A DNA stretch of 64,000 nucleotides, taken from contig NZ_FZOK01000003.1 of NCBI RefSeq assembly GCF_900188245.1, forward strand, positions 186,001 to 250,000. The letters are read 5' to 3'. Positions 63,504 through 64,000 of this stretch are shown one piece after another. Position 1 is the first letter of the stretch. Each line of letters opens with the position of its first letter. The stretch is from Belliella buryatensis (GTDB lineage: Bacteria; Bacteroidota; Bacteroidia; Cytophagales; Cyclobacteriaceae). Position numbers and translations under genes: made by a program. Under the pieces are notes generated by a model that ran no database searches, was not told where the DNA came from, and worked only from the letters and a program-made list of their open reading frames with translations.

Positions 63504-63746
63504 ATGTCAAAAAAAGCTAAGCTTCTAAGTAGGTTTTTGAATATGCCATCAGACTTTCATTACGATGAGCTTGTCAAGCTTCTTGGATATTTTGGTTTTG
63601 AAGAGATTAAAGTTGGCAAGACAGCTGGGTCTAGAGTTAGATTTCAAGATGAACATGGCACGCCAATTATGTTACATAAACCTCATCCAAACGGGATTAT
63701 GAAGCTGTATCAACTCAAACAAATTAAGGAATTATTAAAACTATGA
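63504..63746 (+). CDS. HicA family toxin, GSR variant
   Basis: The 80-residue protein has the HicA-type fold in its Bacteroidota variant: FHYDELVKLLGYFGFEEIKVGKTAGSRVRFQ and HKPHPNGIMKLYQLKQIKELL. HicA toxins are mRNA interferases whose catalytic histidine lies in a GSH motif; here it reads GSR, so arginine replaces it. I recall other members of this subfamily with GSRVxF, so this may be a consistent variant rather than a lesion. Its stop overlaps the hicB ATG (ATGA). Confidence 0.85.
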   Translation: MSKKAKLLSRFLNMPSDFHYDELVKLLGYFGFEEIKVGKTAGSRVRFQDEHGTPIMLHKPHPNGIMKLYQLKQIKELLKL

Positions 63747-64000
63747 AACATCTAAATTATAAAGGATATACAGGAAGTATCGAATACAGTCCTGAAGATA
63801 GTATGCTGTATGGGAAAGTAATTGGTATTAAGGGGCTTATTTCATATGAAGGAGAGACTGGAAAGCTTCTTGAAGAAGATTTTAAGTTGGCTGTAGACAG
63901 CTATTTATCAGATTGTAAACAAAATGGGATTTCTCCTGAGAAACCATTTAAGGGTAGTTTTAATGTAAGAATTTCTTCAACCTTACACCAAAAAGCTGCA
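63743..64000 (+). CDS. HicB family antitoxin, N-terminal part (cut by the window edge)
   Basis: The frame from ATG 63743 is open to base 64000, giving 86 residues so far: MKHLNYKGYTGSIEYSPEDS, then KVIGIKGLISYEGETGKLLEEDFKLAVDSYLSDC, the HicB fold, and KPFKGSFNVRISSTLHQKA leading into an RHH-type DNA-binding tail. It should bind and block HicA and repress the operon. Toxin first, antitoxin second is the usual hicAB order. Confidence 0.88.
   Translation, partial: MKHLNYKGYTGSIEYSPEDSMLYGKVIGIKGLISYEGETGKLLEEDFKLAVDSYLSDCKQNGISPEKPFKGSFNVRISSTLHQKAA

Overview
The window looks like chromosome of a gliding-type Bacteroidota, most likely order Cytophagales and probably a relative of Algoriphagus or other Cyclobacteriaceae (inference from gene content, not from a database). 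Supporting signs are a GldE-type gene in the mutY-ssb-gldE order, a BatD protein, LytTR/propeller two-component genes, a tiny AURKAIP1/COX24-type ribosomal peptide, DUF4221-like lipoprotein debris, many secreted proteins with lipoboxes, Bacteroidota-type -7 boxes (TAnnTTTG) with almost no Shine-Dalgarno sequences, and AT-rich spacers. No rRNA, tRNA, CRISPR array, prophage or complete insertion sequence was seen.

Layout. 1-7 kb: the end of a large zinc metalloprotease, a histidine-rich Fur/Zur regulator, two small membrane proteins, a secreted fasciclin protein, rlmH and an M16 peptidase. 7-11 kb: a LytTR response regulator overlapping a propeller sensor kinase. 11-17 kb: guaB, glyS and two lineage-specific lipoproteins. 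17-29.4 kb: a long minus-strand block that reads as an acetate or short-carboxylate uptake and sensing module. It contains an outer-membrane porin, a DUF4212 small subunit with its Na+/solute symporter, a DUF3311-like small protein, a symporter-histidine kinase fusion, a receiver-only regulator, acs, a cNMP/CBS/DUF294 protein and a DnaQ-like exonuclease. A zinc-ribbon/HTH protein sits upstream of the porin. 29.5-38.7 kb: ZIP transporter, ApbE, ruvB, queG, BatD, aroC, a dicarboxylate/amino-acid symporter and a Spy-like protein. 38.8-44.8 kb: gltBD. 45-51.3 kb: gldE, ssb and mutY diverge from HU, a TPR protein, the bS22-like peptide and rng. 51.5-64 kb: a decayed lipoprotein gene, a DUF1456 and a SIMPL protein, an M14 peptidase opposite a dipeptide epimerase, YjbQ, a TlpA-like protein with a large glycosidase-like lipoprotein, a Fic protein, a DASH cryptochrome and a HicAB toxin-antitoxin pair cut by the window edge.

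How the genes work together. The clearest functional unit is the 17-29.4 kb block: porin and symporter would bring a small carboxylate in, acs would activate it to acetyl-CoA, and the CrbS/CbrA-like kinase would sense transport or substrate. The partner regulator has no DNA-binding domain, so output must go through another protein. The zinc-ribbon/HTH protein is a candidate, because a similar AACTTA/TATATAT motif lies upstream of both it and the porin promoter.

The most interesting non-coding signals are that shared motif, a dispersed AGACCAATATC intergenic repeat, an inverted GCGGATAATC element, several strong hairpins with no assigned role, and four genes whose -7 box ends only 4-5 bases before the start codon, which suggests leaderless transcripts.
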